Shown: in pieces, positions 8,166 to 17,509 of the stretch
Layout: each line of letters begins with the position of its first letter
Numbering within the stretch: position 1 is the first letter of the stretch
Assembly: GCA_023421735.1 (NCBI GenBank)
Contig: JAEZSP010000051.1
Span: 43,317-107,316 of the forward strand
Source of the DNA: Bacillota bacterium
GTDB taxonomy: Bacteria > Bacillota_A > Clostridia > Christensenellales > Aristaeellaceae
Direction: 5' to 3'
DNA: 64,000 nt
Notes under the pieces: model-generated
The model's database searches: none
Told to the model about the DNA's origin: nothing
Seen by the model: the letters and a program-made list of their open reading frames with translations, nothing else
Made by a program: the position numbers and the translations under genes

Positions 8166-11100
8166 ATGTTTGAAAAGGTTTCGACCGACCTGAATTTCGT
8201 GAAGCGCGAAGAAGAGGTTTTAAAGTTCTGGAAGGAGCGCGGCATCTTCCAAAAATCCGTCGATCTGCGCGCGGGTTCCGACGTGTTTATGTTCTATGAC
8301 GGCCCGCCGACCGCGAATGGCAAGCCGCACATCGGGCACATCGAGACGCGCGCGATCAAGGATTTGATCCCGCGCTTCCAGACCATGAAGGGCAAACTCG
8401 TGCCGCGCAAGGCCGGCTGGGATACCCATGGCCTGCCGGTGGAGCTGGAGGTTGAAAAACAGCTCGGACTCGACGGCAAGGAACAGATCGAGGCCTACGG
8501 CATCGAGCCGTTTATCCATGAGTGCAAAAAGTCCGTTTGGAAATATAAGGGCGAGTGGGAGCGGATGAGCGAACGCGTCGGCTTCTGGGCCGACATGGAG
8601 AAGCCCTATATCACGTACGAAAACGACTATATCGAGTCGGTTTGGTGGTCGCTCAAGCAAATCAGCGACAAAAACCTGCTGTTTAAGGGCCACAAGGTCG
8701 TGCCCTATTGCCCCCGTTGCGGCACCGCACTCTCGAGCCACGAGGTTTCACAGGGCTATAAGTCCGTGACGGAAAAATCCGCCGTGGTGCGCTTTCATGT
8801 CAAGGGCGAAGAGAATACGTTCCTCTATGCATGGACGACCACGCCGTGGACGCTTCCGTCGAACGTCGCCCTGTGCGTGAACCCCGAGGAGGATTATGCC
8901 CGCTTCCAAGCTGAGGGCAGAACCGTCATCATGGCCAAGGCGCTGGTCCCCTCCATTTTCGGGGAAACGCCCGTCGAGATCAAGTCTGTTGTGAAGGGCA
9001 CGGCGCTTGAGGGTATGGAATACGAGCCGCTGTTCGATTTCCAAAAGGGGCTTGCCGACAAAAAGGCGTGGTACGTCGTGACAGACGAGTACGTCACCAT
9101 GACCGACGGCACGGGCATCGTCCACCAGGCGCCCGCGTTCGGCGAGGACGACGCGCGCGTGGGTAGAAAATATGACCTCCCCTTCCTCCAGCTCGTGGAT
9201 GCCAAGGGCGAAATGTCCAAGGAGACGCCGTGGGCGGGCACATTCGTCAAAAAAGCCGATCCGATCATCCTCGCGGATCTCAAAAACCGGGGACTGCTCG
9301 TCGCCGCGCCGGAATTCACCCACGATTATCCCTTCTGCTGGCGCTGTGACACGCCGCTCATCTATTACGCGCGTGCCACGTGGTTCATCCGCATGACGGC
9401 GCTGCACGACGAACTGATGGCCTCGAACCGCGCTGTCAATTGGATGCCCGACAACATCAAGGAAGGCCGCATGGGCAATTTCCTCGACAACGTGCTCGAT
9501 TGGGCGCTTTCCCGCGAGCGGTACTGGGGCACGCCCCTGCCCGTGTGGGTGTGCGATTGCGGACACACGCATACCATTGGCTCCATCGCCGAGTTGAAGG
9601 AACTGGGCGAGAACGTGCCGGAGGACATCGAGCTTCATCGGCCCTATATCGACAAGGTGACCATCAAGTGTGAAAAATGCGGCGGTACCATGCACCGTAC
9701 GCCCGAGGTCATCGATTGCTGGTACGATTCCGGCTCCATGCCATTCGCACAGCTGCACTATCCCTTTGAGAACAAGGAGCTGTTTGAGGAGGAATTCCCG
9801 GCGGATTTCATCTCGGAGGCAATTGATCAGACGCGCGGCTGGTTCTACGCGTTGATTGCCATCGGTACGCTGCTGTATGGACGTGCGCCGTTTGAAAACT
9901 GTATCGTCATGGGTCACGTCATGGATGCCGAGGGACGCAAGATGTCCAAACATATCGGCAACGTCATCGACCCGTGGGAGGTGCTCGACCGACAGGGTGC
10001 CGATGCCGTGCGCTGGTATTTCTATGCGAGCGCCGCACCGTGGCTGCCCACGCGCTTTTCGCACGATCTGGTGAGCGAACTGCAGCGTAGGTTCATGGGA
10101 ACGTTGTGGAACACATACGCCTTCTTCACGCTCTATGCGTCCATCGATCAATACGACCCCACGAAGCAGAAGGCGAACCCCGAAGATTTCACGCTCATGG
10201 ACAAGTGGGTGCTTTCGAAGCTCCATTCGCTCGTGAAATTCGTGGATGAGGGCATGCAGGATTACAAGATCACCGAGACCGCCCGCGCGATTGCCGCGTT
10301 CGTCGACGAGCTCTCCAATTGGTATGTGCGCCTCGGTCGCGAGCGGTTCTGGGGCAAGGGGCTCGCGGGCGACAAACTCGCCGCGTTTGAAACGCTGTAC
10401 ACGGTGCTCACGACCCTCTCCGGCGTCTGTGCGCCCTACATCCCCTTCATGGCGGAGTCGATGTACCAGAACTTGGTGGCAAATCAGATTCCCGGCGCGC
10501 GAGAATCGGTACACCTGACGGATTTCCCGCAGGCCGATCTCACAAGGATCGACGAAAAGCTGGAAGCGGACATGGACGAGGTTATGGCTGCCGTGCAGCT
10601 TGGACGCGCGTGCCGCTCCGCCGCGAACATCAAGGTGCGCCAGCCACTCTCAACGCTGTATGTAAAGGGCGCGGAATTGCCCGCCGCCGTTACCGAACTG
10701 ATCGCGGACGAATTGAACGTGAAGAAGGTCGCCTTTGTCGATGATGCGCGGGCGTTCACCACCTATCGCCTAAAGCCGCAGATGCGCACCATTGGTCCCA
10801 AGTACGGAAAGCTGCTCGGGAAGATCGGCCAGATGCTCGCGACGCTCGACGGAAATGAAGTCGTAGATGCGTTTGCGCGCGGCGAGACAGTTTCATTTGA
10901 GATCGACGGGTCGCCCGTCGTGCTCGCAAAGGAAGATGTGCTCACCGAACCCATGCAGAAGCCCGGATTTGTCGCGGAAACCGAGGGCGATATGACCGTC
11001 GTGATCGATACGAATCTCACAGACGCGCTGATCGACGAAGGGTTTGTGCGCGAGGTCATCTCCAAGCTCCAGAACATGCGCAAGGACGCCGGCTTTGAGG

Positions 11101-11282
11101 TCGTCGACCGCATCGTGGTCACCTACGAGGCATCGCCCAGGCTCTCCGCCATCATCGAGGCGGGTGCCGAGGAGATCAAATCGGCCGTCCTCGCCGTGGA
11201 ACTGAAGCCCGGCGCACAGGGCGAAGCCGTGCGCGAATGGAACATCAACGGCGAAACCGCCACGCTGGGCGTGGCGCGATAA
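8166..11282 (+). CDS. ileS: Isoleucyl-tRNA synthetase
   Basis: Class I synthetase that charges tRNA-Ile with isoleucine in the cytoplasm, 1038 aa. The HIGH motif is at residues 55-58 (PHIGH) and KMSKH at ~592-596, with the CP1 editing domain between them and an anticodon-binding domain after. Length and the KMSKHIGN context resemble the longer IleRS group (about 1,030-1,050 aa) that includes eukaryote-like and mupirocin-tolerant bacterial enzymes, rather than the ~920-aa form; that subgrouping is inference. The ATG follows GAGGGAGGA and comes after the T-box terminator. The frame is open upstream but that part is leader RNA. Confidence 0.97.
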   Translation: MFEKVSTDLNFVKREEEVLKFWKERGIFQKSVDLRAGSDVFMFYDGPPTANGKPHIGHIETRAIKDLIPRFQTMKGKLVPRKAGWDTHGLPVELEVEKQLGLDGKEQIEAYGIEPFIHECKKSVWKYKGEWERMSERVGFWADMEKPYITYENDYIESVWWSLKQISDKNLLFKGHKVVPYCPRCGTALSSHEVSQGYKSVTEKSAVVRFHVKGEENTFLYAWTTTPWTLPSNVALCVNPEEDYARFQAEGRTVIMAKALVPSIFGETPVEIKSVVKGTALEGMEYEPLFDFQKGLADKKAWYVVTDEYVTMTDGTGIVHQAPAFGEDDARVGRKYDLPFLQLVDAKGEMSKETPWAGTFVKKADPIILADLKNRGLLVAAPEFTHDYPFCWRCDTPLIYYARATWFIRMTALHDELMASNRAVNWMPDNIKEGRMGNFLDNVLDWALSRERYWGTPLPVWVCDCGHTHTIGSIAELKELGENVPEDIELHRPYIDKVTIKCEKCGGTMHRTPEVIDCWYDSGSMPFAQLHYPFENKELFEEEFPADFISEAIDQTRGWFYALIAIGTLLYGRAPFENCIVMGHVMDAEGRKMSKHIGNVIDPWEVLDRQGADAVRWYFYASAAPWLPTRFSHDLVSELQRRFMGTLWNTYAFFTLYASIDQYDPTKQKANPEDFTLMDKWVLSKLHSLVKFVDEGMQDYKITETARAIAAFVDELSNWYVRLGRERFWGKGLAGDKLAAFETLYTVLTTLSGVCAPYIPFMAESMYQNLVANQIPGARESVHLTDFPQADLTRIDEKLEADMDEVMAAVQLGRACRSAANIKVRQPLSTLYVKGAELPAAVTELIADELNVKKVAFVDDARAFTTYRLKPQMRTIGPKYGKLLGKIGQMLATLDGNEVVDAFARGETVSFEIDGSPVVLAKEDVLTEPMQKPGFVAETEGDMTVVIDTNLTDALIDEGFVREVISKLQNMRKDAGFEVVDRIVVTYEASPRLSAIIEAGAEEIKSAVLAVELKPGAQGEAVREWNINGETATLGVAR

Positions 11283-11287
11283 CCCAA

Positions 11288-11325
11288 ACGACCGCCTGTG
11301 GGGAACCATGGGCGGTCGTTTTTGC
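11288..11325 (+). terminator. Rho-independent terminator of ileS
   Basis: ACGACCGCC pairs with GGCGGTCGT and is followed by TTTTT, a few bases after the ileS stop codon. Confidence 0.85.
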
Positions 11326-11327
11326 GC

Positions 11328-11357
11328 AAAAAAAAGTGCTCCGCGTCAGCGGAACAC
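11328..11357 (-). terminator. Terminator of the fatty-acid operon overlapping the last stop codon
   Basis: On the minus strand GTGTTCCGC pairs with GCGGAGCAC around a TGAC loop and is followed by eight T. The thioesterase stop codon lies in the loop, so the hairpin includes the end of the coding sequence. Confidence 0.8.
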
Positions 11358-11741
11358 CTCCGGCCATTTCTTTTTTAAGTTGATCGGCACGCGCGTCTTG
11401 TCGTCCAGAAAACAATGCTCGCTCTCTCCGGTGGCGATGAGCGCGCCCGTGGGCGTCTCCATCCGATAGGAGAATTTTGCGCGCGTGCCGCTCAGAAGAT
11501 CGAGCGATGTATGAATGACGACGGTGTCGTCAAACAAAACGGGCTTCACATAGCGGCATGACACGGACAAGACCGGCATCACGACCCCGCGTGCTTCCAT
11601 TTCGCGGTAAGAAAATCCGCGTTTTTGCATCATGTCCATGCGCGCTTCCTCCATCCAGCGGATGTGGTTGGCGTGGTGGACGTACTTCATGCCGTCCGTC
11701 TCGTAAAAATGCGCAATCCGAACATAGGATTCTTCAGACAT
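11346..11741 (-). CDS. Acyl-CoA/acyl-ACP thioesterase, hot-dog fold (4HBT, YbgC/FadM type)
   Basis: 131 aa, a single hot-dog domain. The segment YETDGMKYVHHANHIRWMEEAR carries the catalytic Asp and surrounding residues of the 4-hydroxybenzoyl-CoA thioesterase family. It is the last gene of the fab operon and overlaps the start of accA's stop region by 8 bp, so it is translationally linked. In this position it probably hydrolyses acyl-ACP or acyl-CoA, releasing free fatty acids or removing aberrant intermediates; the exact substrate cannot be read from sequence. Confidence 0.85.
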   Translation of the reverse strand: MSEESYVRIAHFYETDGMKYVHHANHIRWMEEARMDMMQKRGFSYREMEARGVVMPVLSVSCRYVKPVLFDDTVVIHTSLDLLSGTRAKFSYRMETPTGALIATGESEHCFLDDKTRVPINLKKKWPEVFR

Positions 11742-12507
11742 CGCTCAAATCCCCGATCTTGCGGAACCGATCGTAGCGCTTTGCGGGATCGAGCGTCTTT
11801 ACCGCCGCGACGATCTCGGCCTTCAGATTCTCGTAAAATTCATCGCTGCCCAAGTTCGCCTCGGGGATGATCCGCTCAATGATCCCAAGCTCCAACGCAT
11901 CCTGCGCGGTGAGTTTGAGTGAATTTGCCGCGTCCGCCGCCCGTGCAGCGTCCTTCCAGAGGATGCTTGCGCAGCCCTCCGGCGAGATCACGGAATAGAC
12001 GGCATTTTCGAGCATCCATACCTCGTCCGCGACGGCCAACGCCAATGCGCCGCCCGAGCCGCCCTCGCCGATCAGGATCGATAAAACGGGCACGTGAAGG
12101 CCGATCATCTCGACCAGATTTTCCGCGATGGCCTGACCCTGTCCACGCTCCTCCGCGCCAATGCCGCAGTACGCGCCGGATGTATCGATGAGATTTACGA
12201 TCGGAATACCAAACTTGTCCGCCTGTTTCATAAGCCGAAGCGCCTTGCGGTAACCCTCGGGATTGGGCGCACCAAAATTGCGCTCCATGCGCTCGCGGGA
12301 ATTGCGCCCCTTTTCAATGCCGATCACAACGACGGGCAGGCCGCAAATGCGCGCCACGCCACCCACGATGGCGGGATCGTCCGCATAACGACGGTCGCCA
12401 TGCAGTTCAAAAAAATTCTCGAATAAGTGCGCGATATAGTCAACCGCCGTGGGCCGCCCGTTTGCGCGGGCGATTTTAACCCGGGCGTAAGCGGTCATTT
12501 CTTCCAT
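11734..12507 (-). CDS. accA: Acetyl-CoA carboxylase carboxyltransferase subunit alpha
   Basis: 257 aa. With AccD it forms the carboxyltransferase that moves CO2 from carboxybiotin to acetyl-CoA, giving malonyl-CoA. Crotonase-like motifs are visible (GYRKALRLMKQADKFGIPI, DTSGAYCGIGAEERGQG, GEGGSGGALA, ENAVYSVISPEGCASILWKD). It is shorter than the ~315-aa enterobacterial protein, lacking most of the N-terminal helical region, as is common in clostridial AccA. It overlaps the end of accD by 13 bp. Confidence 0.95.
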   Translation of the reverse strand: MEEMTAYARVKIARANGRPTAVDYIAHLFENFFELHGDRRYADDPAIVGGVARICGLPVVVIGIEKGRNSRERMERNFGAPNPEGYRKALRLMKQADKFGIPIVNLIDTSGAYCGIGAEERGQGQAIAENLVEMIGLHVPVLSILIGEGGSGGALALAVADEVWMLENAVYSVISPEGCASILWKDAARAADAANSLKLTAQDALELGIIERIIPEANLGSDEFYENLKAEIVAAVKTLDPAKRYDRFRKIGDLSDV

Positions 12508-13370
12508 AAATCGCCCTCCCCGTAGACGCCCAGCAGGTTTGAAAGCGTCTCCCGCTGCCGACCGCGCGGCACGATGGCGTCCACGAAGCCGTGCTCGATC
12601 AAAAATTCGGACGTCTGAAAGCCAGCCGGGAGCTTTTTGCGGCTCGTCTGTTCAATGACGCGCGCACCTGCAAAGCCGATGGTCGCACCGGGCTCGGCCA
12701 AAATGACGTCGCCCTCCATGGCGAACGACGCTGTGACGCCGCCCGTGGTGGGGTCTGTCAAAACCGCGATGTAAAATAACCCCGCGTCCGCATGCCGCCT
12801 GACCGCGGCAGACGTCTTCGCCATCTGCATCAGGGAGACAATGCCCTCCTGCATGCGTGCGCCGCCGGACACCGTGAAGCCGACGACCGGGAGATTTTCG
12901 GATGTCGCCAATTCAAAGATCCGCGTGATCTTCTCGCCGACAGCAGCGCCCATGGAACCCATCATGAAGTTTGCTTCCATGGCGAATACGGCGCAATGGC
13001 GTTCCAAAATCGCGCCTGTTCCACAGACGACGGCACTTTTTTCTCCGGAGGCGTTGCGCGCCGAATCGAGCTTGCCCTCGTACCCGGGGAATTCCAAAAC
13101 GTCCCGACTCATGAGGTAGGCGTCCGTCTCGGTGAAGCTGTTTTCGTCGAGGATGAACTTGAGCCGCTGGCGCGCACCCATCCGAAAGTGATAGCCGCAG
13201 TCGCAGACCTTGTTCATCTCCCACAACCGGGTCAGCTCAATTTGCTTGTGGCAGTTGGGGCAAGTCTGCGTCGGCTCATTTTCGGCGGCGGCAACGGGCG
13301 GCGGCGCTGCATGGCGCCCGCCTTTTTCCAGCTCGTTTTTGGCCTTGTTTAAAAATTGCAGTAAGGGCAT
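12495..13370 (-). CDS. accD: Acetyl-CoA carboxylase carboxyltransferase subunit beta
   Basis: 291 aa. N-terminal zinc-finger region with Cys37 and Cys40 (CPNC) and then Cys56 and Cys58 (VCDCGYHF), followed by the crotonase-like carboxyltransferase domain (GSMGAAVGEKI, SGGARMQEGIVSLMQMAKT, GGVTASFAMEGD, GFAGARVIEQT). The second zinc knuckle is CxC instead of the usual CxxC, one residue short. It abuts accC (shared ATG/TAA junction at 13370) and overlaps accA. Confidence 0.95.
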   Translation of the reverse strand: MPLLQFLNKAKNELEKGGRHAAPPPVAAAENEPTQTCPNCHKQIELTRLWEMNKVCDCGYHFRMGARQRLKFILDENSFTETDAYLMSRDVLEFPGYEGKLDSARNASGEKSAVVCGTGAILERHCAVFAMEANFMMGSMGAAVGEKITRIFELATSENLPVVGFTVSGGARMQEGIVSLMQMAKTSAAVRRHADAGLFYIAVLTDPTTGGVTASFAMEGDVILAEPGATIGFAGARVIEQTSRKKLPAGFQTSEFLIEHGFVDAIVPRGRQRETLSNLLGVYGEGDLWKK

Positions 13371-14683
13371 TATGCTTTATCCTTTTTGAAGAAATTGAGG
13401 TCGTATGTGCCATCCTTGAAGCGCGTATCGGCGATGATATCGATCTGTTCTTCAATGTTGTTCGAAACGCCGTCGATCACCAATTCGCACAGCGCGGCGT
13501 AAAGTTTGCGCAGCGCCTCCTCGCGTGTGCCGGCATAGACGATCAGCTTTCCGAGAAGTTGGTCGTAATGGGGCGAAACGGTGTAGCCCGTTACGAGGAA
13601 CGTGTCGAACCGCACAAACGGTCCGCCCGGCACGTGTAAAAACGTGACCTTGCCCGGCATCCGGGCGTTAATGCGGCATTCGATGGCGCTGCCGCGAATG
13701 CGCACGTCGTCTTGCATAAAGTTGAGCGGGATTCCAGCCGCCACGCGAATCTGCCACTTGACCAGATCGTAGGCCGTCAGCGCCTCCGTCACCGTGTGCT
13801 CCACCTGAAGGCGCACGTTCATCTCCATGAAGTAGAAATTCCCGTCCTGCGCGCGCAGAAACTCCAGCGTGCCTACGCCCACGTAGCCAACCGCCATCAC
13901 CGCATCGACGACCTTTTTCATGATCGCCTCGCGTTCGTCGCGCGTCACGACCGGGGAAGGCGATTCCTCGATCAGTTTCTGGTGGTTCTTTTGGACGGAA
14001 CAGTCGCGCTCGCCCAAGCACACGCAATTGCCCAGTTCGTCCGCGACGATCTGGAATTCGATATGCTTGGCGGGATTGACGAATTTTTCCATGTAGACCG
14101 CGCCGTCGCCAAACGCCGCCTTGCCCTCCGCCGTGGAAGACAGGTACGCGTTTTCAAGTTCGGATTCGCTGCGCACAAGCCGGATGCCCCGCCCGCCGCC
14201 GCCTGACCGCGCCTTGAGCATAACGGGATAACCGATGGTTTCCGCCGCTTCGCGCGCGGACGCCAGCGTTGGTAAAACGTCCGTCCCGGGGATCACGGGC
14301 AGGCCTGCGTTCGCCATCAGCGCCTTGATGCGCGATTTATCGGACAGATTTTCCATGTTCTCGACGCTCGGGCCGATGAACACGATTCCGTTTTTCTCGC
14401 ACAGCGCGGCAAAGTGCGCGTTCTCGGACAGAAAGCCGTATCCGGGATGGATGGCCTGCGCGCCGGCAACCAGCGCGGTGGAAACGATGCGCTCCTCGTT
14501 CAGATAGCTTTGTGTCGCGGACGCCGCGCCGATGCAGAAGCTCTCGTCCGCCAACGCGACGTGAAGCGCCTCCCGATCCGCCTCGGAAAACACCGCGACG
14601 GTGGAAATGCCCATCTCTTTGCATGCGCGAATGATGCGCACGGCGATTTCGCCGCGATTCGCGATCAGGATTTTTGAAAACAT
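13370..14683 (-). CDS. accC: Biotin carboxylase subunit of acetyl-CoA carboxylase
   Basis: 437 aa, close to the usual 445-450. ATP-grasp enzyme that carboxylates biotin on AccB using bicarbonate. N-terminal KILIANRGEIAVRIIRAC, glycine-rich ATP loop KARSGGGGRGIRLV, CSVQKNHQKLIEESPSP, and the catalytic EMNVRLQVEHTVTE segment are all present. Its ATG follows directly after the fabZ stop codon. Confidence 0.96.
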   Translation of the reverse strand: MFSKILIANRGEIAVRIIRACKEMGISTVAVFSEADREALHVALADESFCIGAASATQSYLNEERIVSTALVAGAQAIHPGYGFLSENAHFAALCEKNGIVFIGPSVENMENLSDKSRIKALMANAGLPVIPGTDVLPTLASAREAAETIGYPVMLKARSGGGGRGIRLVRSESELENAYLSSTAEGKAAFGDGAVYMEKFVNPAKHIEFQIVADELGNCVCLGERDCSVQKNHQKLIEESPSPVVTRDEREAIMKKVVDAVMAVGYVGVGTLEFLRAQDGNFYFMEMNVRLQVEHTVTEALTAYDLVKWQIRVAAGIPLNFMQDDVRIRGSAIECRINARMPGKVTFLHVPGGPFVRFDTFLVTGYTVSPHYDQLLGKLIVYAGTREEALRKLYAALCELVIDGVSNNIEEQIDIIADTRFKDGTYDLNFFKKDKA

Positions 14684-15100
14684 TTAAGCCCCCACGATGG
14701 CGAAGGAGAACTCCGCCGTCAGGCAGATTTTGCCGCCTACGCGCGCCGCACCTTCGCAAAAGCGAAAGACGCCCTTCTCGCGGACGATATGCACCTCGGT
14801 TTCGATGACGTCCCCGGGACGCACAGGCGTTCGAAACCGCGCCTTGTCGATGCCCGTGTACATCGGCGTCTTATTCCCGTCGAGCGCGTCCTTGAAAAGA
14901 ACGCACGCCGACTGCGCCAGGATCTCGCACAGAATCACGCCCGGCACAACGGGGTTTCCCGGAAAGTGCCCGCGCAGAAAGAACTCATCGCCCCGAACGG
15001 CATACGTACCCCGCGCGGTTTCGCCGTCGAGTACCGCCGCATCGAGCAGCAGCATGTCGTCCCGGTGCGGGATGATCGCCTTGATCTCTTCTCTCGTCAT
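14684..15100 (-). CDS. fabZ: 3-hydroxyacyl-[acyl-carrier-protein] dehydratase
   Basis: 138 aa; dehydrates 3-hydroxyacyl-ACP to trans-2-enoyl-ACP in the elongation cycle. Hot-dog fold with catalytic His45 and Glu59 in the GHFPGNPVVPGVILCEILAQ segment, and the N-terminal IIPHRDDMLLLD motif. A longer open frame extends to 15232, but the ATG at 15100 overlaps the accB stop as ATGA and gives the family length. No fabA-type isomerase is visible, so any unsaturated fatty acid synthesis would need another enzyme. Confidence 0.95.
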   Translation of the reverse strand: MTREEIKAIIPHRDDMLLLDAAVLDGETARGTYAVRGDEFFLRGHFPGNPVVPGVILCEILAQSACVLFKDALDGNKTPMYTGIDKARFRTPVRPGDVIETEVHIVREKGVFRFCEGAARVGGKICLTAEFSFAIVGA

Positions 15101-15522
15101 GCATCCACCTTGACGCGCATGAGCACGTGTCCGAAGTCGACCACCTGCTGGTTGCCCGCGCAGACCTCGACAACGGTACCCGTCACGTCCGATGTAATCT
15201 CGTTCATGAGCTTCATCGCCTCGATGATGCACAGAACGTCGCCCTTTTTCACCCGGTCGCCCACCTTGACATAGGGATCGGCGTTTTCCGCGGGTGCGGT
15301 GTAGAACACTCCGACCATGGGCGATGTGACGTCTGCGACGCCCGCCTCCGATTTCACCGTTGCTTGCTGGACAGGCGCGGCGGCCGCCGCGACCATCACG
15401 GGCGCAGCTTGCTGCGCGCCCATTTCAAAGCGCACGCTCTTTCCGTCCTCGGTGATTTCAAGCGCAGTCAACCCCAGCTCGCGCATGAGTCCCGCATATT
15501 TTCTGATGTTCGTTTCTTCCAT
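15097..15522 (-). CDS. accB: Biotin carboxyl carrier protein of acetyl-CoA carboxylase
   Basis: 141 aa. The C-terminal biotinyl domain has the attachment Lys104 in EAMKLMNEI (usual form EAMKMMNEI). An Ala/Pro/Gln/Val-rich flexible linker spans residues ~38-60. The N-terminal helix (YAGLMRELGLTALEI) is typical. It carries carboxybiotin between AccC and the AccA/AccD transferase encoded downstream in the same operon. Confidence 0.95.
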   Translation of the reverse strand: MEETNIRKYAGLMRELGLTALEITEDGKSVRFEMGAQQAAPVMVAAAAAPVQQATVKSEAGVADVTSPMVGVFYTAPAENADPYVKVGDRVKKGDVLCIIEAMKLMNEITSDVTGTVVEVCAGNQQVVDFGHVLMRVKVDA

Positions 15523-15531
15523 GTGATCACC

Positions 15532-16782
15532 TCATTTTGCAGCTGATTCGGTCGGCACGCCGCGGAATGCCAGGCTGGCGTTGTGCCCGCCGAAGCCGAA
15601 GGAGTTGGAAACAGCGAGGGTCAGTGCTCTCTTTTTCGCGGTCAGCGGCGTGACATCCAAATCGCATGCCGGATCGATCTCGAGCAGGTTAATGGTCGGC
15701 GGAACGATGCCGTCCCGAATCGCCAGCACACTTGCGATCGCCTCTACTGCGCCCGCCGCACCGAGCATGTGCCCGGTCATGGACTTCGTGGAACTGACGG
15801 AGGCGCCCTGTGCCGCGTCGCCCAGTGCCAATTTGATTGCCAGCGTCTCTGCCGCGTCGTTTAAGGAGGTGCCGGTGCCGTGCGCATTGATGTACACGCT
15901 GTCCGCGTCGGTATAGCCCGCTTCCGCCATGGCGTCCTTCATTGCGCGTGCGCCGCCCATGGCATCCGGCCTGGGTGCGGTGATGTGGTGCGCATCGCAG
16001 GTCGAGCCGTAGCCCGCAACTTCTGCGAATATGGTGGCCCCGCGCGCCTTCGCATGCTCGTATTCTTCCAGCACGACGCAGCCAGCGCCCTCGCCGATCA
16101 CGAAGCCAGCGCGACGCCTGTCAAAGGGCAAGGATGCCGCATCCGGGTCTTCCGATGTGGTGAGTGCCTGCATGTTGATGAATCCCGCGACGCCGATCTC
16201 GGTGATCGACGCTTCCGCGCCGCCCGCGATGATGGCGTCGGCATAGCCGTGGCGGATGGCCCGGAGCGCTTCGCCGATGGCGTTCGAGCCGGAGGCGCAC
16301 GCGGTCACGGAGGGCATTGCCGCGTTCTGGCAATCGTATTTAATGGCAATCATGCCGGAGGCGATGTTAGAAATCATCATCGGCACAAAGTACGGTGATA
16401 CGCGCCGCGGTCCCTTTTCCATCAGTTTTTTATACTCGTTGGAAAGCGTCTCCAATCCGCCGATGCCGCTTCCGAAGTACACGCCGACGCGCTCCGGCGC
16501 GAGTGTGCCAATGACACCCGACTGCTCGACCGCTTCCATTGCCGCCGCGATCGCGTACTGCGCGTAGCGGTCGGTGCGGTTGAGTTCGGATTTATCGAGG
16601 TAAGCGCGCGGATCAAAGTCCTTGACTTCTGCCGCGAGCTTTGCCTTGTAGTTTTCGGTGTCGAACCGCGTAATCGGTCCGATGCCGTTTTTTCCTGCGC
16701 ACATCGCCTGCCACATCGCCTCGACGCCGAGGCCGACGGGCGTGATTACTCCCATGCCCGTGATGACAACTCTTCGATTCAT
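15532..16782 (-). CDS. fabF: Beta-ketoacyl-ACP synthase II
   Basis: 416 aa, elongating condensing enzyme. The catalytic triad is visible as Cys162 (TACASGSNAIG), His301 (NAHGTGTSLND) and His338 (KSMTGHMLGAAGAVE), in register with E. coli FabF. It is the only ketosynthase in the operon; the initiating enzyme FabH is not encoded in the window. Confidence 0.96.
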   Translation of the reverse strand: MNRRVVITGMGVITPVGLGVEAMWQAMCAGKNGIGPITRFDTENYKAKLAAEVKDFDPRAYLDKSELNRTDRYAQYAIAAAMEAVEQSGVIGTLAPERVGVYFGSGIGGLETLSNEYKKLMEKGPRRVSPYFVPMMISNIASGMIAIKYDCQNAAMPSVTACASGSNAIGEALRAIRHGYADAIIAGGAEASITEIGVAGFINMQALTTSEDPDAASLPFDRRRAGFVIGEGAGCVVLEEYEHAKARGATIFAEVAGYGSTCDAHHITAPRPDAMGGARAMKDAMAEAGYTDADSVYINAHGTGTSLNDAAETLAIKLALGDAAQGASVSSTKSMTGHMLGAAGAVEAIASVLAIRDGIVPPTINLLEIDPACDLDVTPLTAKKRALTLAVSNSFGFGGHNASLAFRGVPTESAAK

Positions 16783-16786
16783 ACGA

Positions 16787-17509
16787 TCACATCGCCATGC
16801 CGCCGTCGACGCGGATGACCTCTCCCGTTATATAATCGCCCCCGCGCCCGGCGAGGAAGGCCACGACCTCCGCAACATCCTCCGGCGCGCCCGCGCGGCC
16901 GAGGGGAATGCGGCTGATCAGCTCCTCCTGGGGCAAGGATTTCGTCATGTCCGTCTCGATAAAGCCCGGTGCCACCGCGTTAACGGTGATGTTTCGCGCC
17001 GCGAGTTCGCGTGCCGCCGATTTTGTCAGTCCGATAAGACCCGCCTTGGACGCGGCGTAATTCGCCTGCCCAGCGTTTCCCATCAGACCGATGACCGAGC
17101 TTACATTCATGATTTTTCCCGACCTCTGGCGCAGCATAATGGGACTCACGTGCCGGATCAGGTTAAATGCGCCCTTGAGGTTGGTGTCCAAAACCGCGTC
17201 ATAGTCCGTCTCCTTCATGGTCAGAAGGAGGCCGTCCTTCGTAATTCCCGCGTTATTGACGAGGATGTCGATGTGCCCAAAGTCACTTTTTACTTCGGAG
17301 ACAACCGCTTTGACCGCCTCAAAGTCCGCAACATTGGCCTTGTAGGCCTTCGCCTTCGTGGGGATTGCCTGCACACAGTCGTTTGCCGCCGCGTCGTTCC
17401 CCGCATAGAGAATCGCGATGTCCGCGCCCAGCGCGGCGAGTTTTTCCGCAATCGCGCGCCCGATGCCGCGCGAACCGCCCGTCACCAGTGCAACTTTTCC
17501 TGTCAGCAC
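16787..17509 (-). CDS. fabG: 3-oxoacyl-[acyl-carrier-protein] reductase
   Basis: 240 aa short-chain dehydrogenase/reductase. NADPH-binding GGSRGIGRA near residue 11, structural NNAG at ~85-88, and the catalytic Ser138, Tyr151 and Lys155 (YAASK). It reduces 3-ketoacyl-ACP in the second step of each elongation cycle. Its start overlaps the fabD stop by 7 bp. Confidence 0.95.
   Translation of the reverse strand: MLTGKVALVTGGSRGIGRAIAEKLAALGADIAILYAGNDAAANDCVQAIPTKAKAYKANVADFEAVKAVVSEVKSDFGHIDILVNNAGITKDGLLLTMKETDYDAVLDTNLKGAFNLIRHVSPIMLRQRSGKIMNVSSVIGLMGNAGQANYAASKAGLIGLTKSAARELAARNITVNAVAPGFIETDMTKSLPQEELISRIPLGRAGAPEDVAEVVAFLAGRGGDYITGEVIRVDGGMAM

Noticed and set aside
8748..10514. 588-aa minus-strand open frame inside ileS
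   Set aside because: Antisense shadow of ileS; composition is Arg/His-rich and no domain is visible.
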